Shown here in pieces: positions 62,162 to 64,000 of a stretch of DNA of 64,000 nt. This stretch comes from Jiella soli (GTDB taxonomy: Bacteria > Pseudomonadota > Alphaproteobacteria > Rhizobiales > Rhizobiaceae): contig NZ_JAJAVB010000026.1 of NCBI RefSeq assembly GCF_020615385.1, forward strand, positions 26,816-90,815, given 5' to 3'. Both the position numbers and the translations under genes were made by a program. Under the pieces are notes generated by a model. The model was not told where the DNA came from. It saw only the letters and a program-made list of their open reading frames with translations, and made no database searches. Numbering within the stretch: position 1 is the stretch's first letter; every line of letters begins with the position of its first letter.

Positions 62162-62393
62162 TCACAGCCCCGTTACCGCCAGCATCTTGGCCGTGATCCG
62201 GCCCTTCAGGGTCAGCCGGAGCCAAGAAGTCATGCGCCAGCCCGCGTCGACCTGGGCGAGGCCGGATTGGACGAAGTAATGCACCGAGCGCAGATCCTCG
62301 TCGCCCATCTCGTCGAATTCTAGCCCCATGGAATCCTCTTCCGGTAATTGGTTTAGGCGGTGCAGTAGCGCGATTCGCTCCGGCGTGAGGCCG
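62158..62393 (-). repeat. Inverted repeat arm with 54449-54671
   Basis: This is the reverse-complement partner of the segment at 54449-54671; it covers most of the 85-aa gene at 62162-62419. The two arms point towards each other around the Tn3 element and the kinase gene. Confidence 0.75.
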
Positions 62394-62419
62394 GACTTGC
62401 GCAGAGCTTGATCACCCAT
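62162..62419 (-). CDS. Small conserved protein (85 aa), second copy
   Basis: This is the paralogue of 54410-54667, with M-G-D-Q-A-L-R-K-S-G-L-T-P-E-R-I at the start. A GAAGGAGAG lies just before the ATG at 62419, a much better ribosome site than in the other copy. The open frame continues upstream to 62581 but without support. Function unknown. Confidence 0.7.
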   Translation of the reverse strand: MGDQALRKSGLTPERIALLHRLNQLPEEDSMGLEFDEMGDEDLRSVHYFVQSGLAQVDAGWRMTSWLRLTLKGRITAKMLAVTGL

Positions 62420-62726
62420 GGACTCTCCTTCGCGACGCTCCCTCCCATGTCGCACGAAGCTGCCGAAGACTACCGGTCCGGAACCTGAGCGCAAGCGTCC
62501 AGCGCAGCGAACACCGGGGGATGGGAAAGATGGGATTTTCCTGCGTTCTCGCCGTTCTCGCCAATTTCGCGCCATTTTCACCGGGATCGCTGTCGCCTGG
62601 TTCGACAGGGTTTCTGATGAGCAGAGGTGCCCGGAAGGGGATTTCGGATTTCACTTTTTGGGGTGCGAAAGCTAGGCGTGGCAGAAGATCGGGGGCTTGG
62701 TCGAATAAAAAACGCTGTCTTCAGAG
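62420..62726. other. Intergenic region before repeat copy 2
   Basis: No gene recognised; the open frames here are arginine- and serine-rich and look like shadows. Confidence 0.4.
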
Positions 62727-62867
62727 TCAGGGATTATCGTTAGGCGCTGCTACTGATGCGCCTAGAGCCAAACCCGCCAAGGCCCCCGTTACTCCGACAT
62801 ACGGCGTAAGCAGATACGGCACCCGCGGAGGCCTTGCTATCCTCGTTTTTCGTAGTTACGTTAAGCT

Positions 62868-63140
62868 ATGCGGATTACCTTGGACCCGGCAAAGCGAGAG
62901 CGGACCCTTGAAAAACGCGATCTCGATTTCGCCGACGCGGAGGAGGTGTTCGCCGGAGCGACGTTCGATCGCATTGATGATCGCCAGGACTACGGCGAGG
63001 AGCGGATCATCCCCATCGGCCGCCTGGCCGCACGGATGGTCGTCGTGGTTTGGACGCAACGGGACGACGCCCGGCATGTGATTTCGATGAGGAGGGCCAA
63101 TGACCGCGAGCAAGATCGATACGAAGCCTACTTGGACTGA
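62868..63140 (+). CDS. brnT: BrnT family toxin (intact copy)
   Basis: The 90-residue protein has the BrnT pattern: D-P-A-K-R-E-R-T-L, D-F-A-D-A-E-E-V-F-A-G-A-T-F, D-D-R-x-D-Y-G-E-E-R and V-V-V-V-W-T-Q-R-D-D-A-R-H-V-I-S-M-R-R-A-N. BrnT is a RelE-like ribonuclease toxin. It is the only toxin gene in this window that reads through without a defect. It overlaps brnA by 41 bases. The upstream 140 bp are shared with copy 1. Confidence 0.94.
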   Translation: MRITLDPAKRERTLEKRDLDFADAEEVFAGATFDRIDDRQDYGEERIIPIGRLAARMVVVVWTQRDDARHVISMRRANDREQDRYEAYLD

Positions 63141-63438
63141 TCCGGACGACGCCGCGGAACTGACCGATGACTGGTTCGAAGGTGCGACCCTTCACGAGGG
63201 CGGCGTGGTCAAGCGGTTGCCTGGCCAGCGCGGGCCGGGGAAGAAGAGGCCGAAGGAAGCCATCACGCTTCGCCTCGACGCCGAGATCCTCGAGCATTTC
63301 CGACAGACTGGCGATGGCTGGCAGACCAGGATCAACGACGCCCTGAAGATGGTCATTGCACCGCCGAAGGTTCGAAGGCGGCCTCGCCGTGCAAGGTCCG
63401 CCATGACGCGGCACCGGCCGGTGAGAAAGCGTGCTTGA
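63100..63438 (+). CDS. brnA: BrnA family antitoxin (copy 2)
   Basis: The 112-residue protein has an acidic N-terminal half that would wrap the toxin and a C-terminal ribbon-helix-helix DNA-binding half (A-I-T-L-R-L-D-A-E-I, W-Q-T-R-I-N-D-A-L-K). The arginine-rich tail is unusually long. BrnA autorepresses the operon with BrnT. Confidence 0.93.
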   Translation: MTASKIDTKPTWTDPDDAAELTDDWFEGATLHEGGVVKRLPGQRGPGKKRPKEAITLRLDAEILEHFRQTGDGWQTRINDALKMVIAPPKVRRRPRRARSAMTRHRPVRKRA

Positions 63439-63524
63439 ATAGGCCCGATAAGACGGGCTTTCGGGGATCTTGGAAGGACCGTGTCCTCCCATTGCGCCGC
63501 TGAGGCTGTAGCCCCCGCCCAATA

Positions 63525-63562
63525 GGGGAGCCGACATAGAACGGGCACCAAACCACGTTAAG
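63525..63562. repeat. Terminal inverted repeat of a second Tn3-family transposon
   Basis: A 38-bp end beginning GGGGAGCCGACA and ending ACGTTAAG matches the general Tn3 end pattern (GGGG ... TAAG). It includes the stop codon of the transposase at 63558, as in the first Tn3 element. The other end is outside the window. Confidence 0.85.
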
Positions 63563-64000
63563 CGGACAGATCGAGAACATCGAACTTCCGCGCTGTCGGG
63601 TTCCGGTTGAGCGCCCGAAATCCATCCGCCTCGATCCGCGTCTCGTCGGACCAGATGTAGTCGCCGGTGAGGTTGATGTGTTGCCAGCCGAGGGGCGCCA
63701 GATGCGGCAGCCATTCGGCGGGAACGTCCTCGCCGTGGTCGCGCATGTGGCGTATGACGCGGTTCATGTAGACCGTGTTCCAGAGGATGATGGCGGCAAC
63801 CACGAGGTTGAGGCCGCTGGCGCGATGTTGCCGGCTCTCGGCAGTCCGGTCGCGCAAGCGTCCCAGACGATGGAAGCAGACGGCGCGGGCGAGGGCATTG
63901 CGGGACTCACCCTTGTTCAGCTCGGCGCTGGCCTGCCGGCGAAGCGTATCCCTGCGGCGAGGACCACGGTGATGTTGCGCTTTTGGTCTTTCGTCTTTCT
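63558..64000 (-). CDS. tnpA: Tn3 family transposase, C-terminal part (continues beyond the window)
   Basis: The frame is open to the window edge. It contains the catalytic glutamate motif L-N-K-G-E-S-R-N-A-L-A-R-A-V, then H-R-A-S-G-L-N-L-V-V-A-A-I-I-L-W-N-T-V-Y and L-T-G-D-Y-I-W, the conserved end of Tn3 transposases. It is clearly different from the transposase at 54959-57988 and so belongs to another element. Confidence 0.9.
   Translation of the reverse strand, partial: KDERPKAQHHRGPRRRDTLRRQASAELNKGESRNALARAVCFHRLGRLRDRTAESRQHRASGLNLVVAAIILWNTVYMNRVIRHMRDHGEDVPAEWLPHLAPLGWQHINLTGDYIWSDETRIEADGFRALNRNPTARKFDVLDLSA

Larger units (their letters stand above)
62727..63527 (+). repeat. Direct repeat copy 2 (about 800 bp, carries intact brnTA)
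   Basis: This matches 47875-48673. The right edge coincides with the first GGGG bases of a Tn3-family inverted repeat at 63525, so the original unit probably continued further and was cut by that insertion. Confidence 0.92.

Overview
The window reads as part of a plasmid or chromid of a high-GC alphaproteobacterium, most likely in the Hyphomicrobiales (Rhizobiales). The main evidence is a Rep_3-family replication initiator at 35969-36826 with iterons on both sides. It is supported by four parDE- or brnTA-type toxin-antitoxin loci, two Tn3-family transposons and several small plasmid-type genes. No rRNA, tRNA, CRISPR array or core housekeeping gene was seen. The assignment rests on gene content and protein style, because no database search was possible.

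Region 1 (1-41.5 kb) is one large surface-glycan and secretion locus. On the plus strand at 4.2-9.7 kb sits a type I secretion ABC transporter with its HlyD adaptor, followed by a glycosyltransferase and a methyltransferase. Two paralogous RTX calcium-binding repeat proteins (9976-13281, minus strand) are the obvious cargo; each is followed by a hairpin terminator. From 31.6 kb down to 13.5 kb runs a nearly continuous minus-strand series: a secreted M23 peptidase-like protein, an ABC-2 polysaccharide exporter pair (Wzm/Wzt type), a polytopic membrane protein, RmlA, a GT2-FkbM fusion, a GT4 enzyme, a three-module glycosyltransferase, a 711-aa unknown, a large GT2 protein, a sulfotransferase and a GT61 protein. 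Several are coupled by 4-bp start/stop overlaps. Further glycan genes at both ends (GtrA, acyltransferase, methyltransferases, two RgpF-like proteins, a tandem GT2, a GT8-like enzyme, a KpsF/KdsD isomerase) fit a decorated capsule, O-antigen or exopolysaccharide.

The replicon (35.8-37.4 kb) lies inside this glycan region, between two RgpF-like genes. It carries an array of direct 14-bp iterons largely phased at 21 bp, with reverse-oriented copies at both outer edges.

Region 2 (41.8-48.7 kb) is a decaying accessory zone with small proteins (one like ribosome modulation factor) and a CHASE4-GGDEF diguanylate cyclase. It also holds two damaged parDE loci, a broken DNA methylase, fragments of a serine recombinase and of IS21 IstB, a 40-bp perfect palindrome, and copy 1 of an 800-bp brnTA repeat with a frameshifted toxin.

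Region 3 (48.7-62.7 kb) is an island between the two direct brnTA repeats. It carries an unusual operon (SRPBCC protein, MpaB-type oxygenase, and a cyclic-nucleotide-binding domain fused to a PhcB-like methyltransferase) with a second SRPBCC gene and an alpha/beta hydrolase nearby. A complete 3.8-kb Tn3-family transposon with a 5-bp target duplication, a hybrid histidine kinase, a frameshifted thermonuclease and decayed small genes follow. Region 4 (62.7-64 kb) has the intact brnTA copy, abutted by the inverted repeat and transposase 3' end of a second Tn3-family element that runs off the window.
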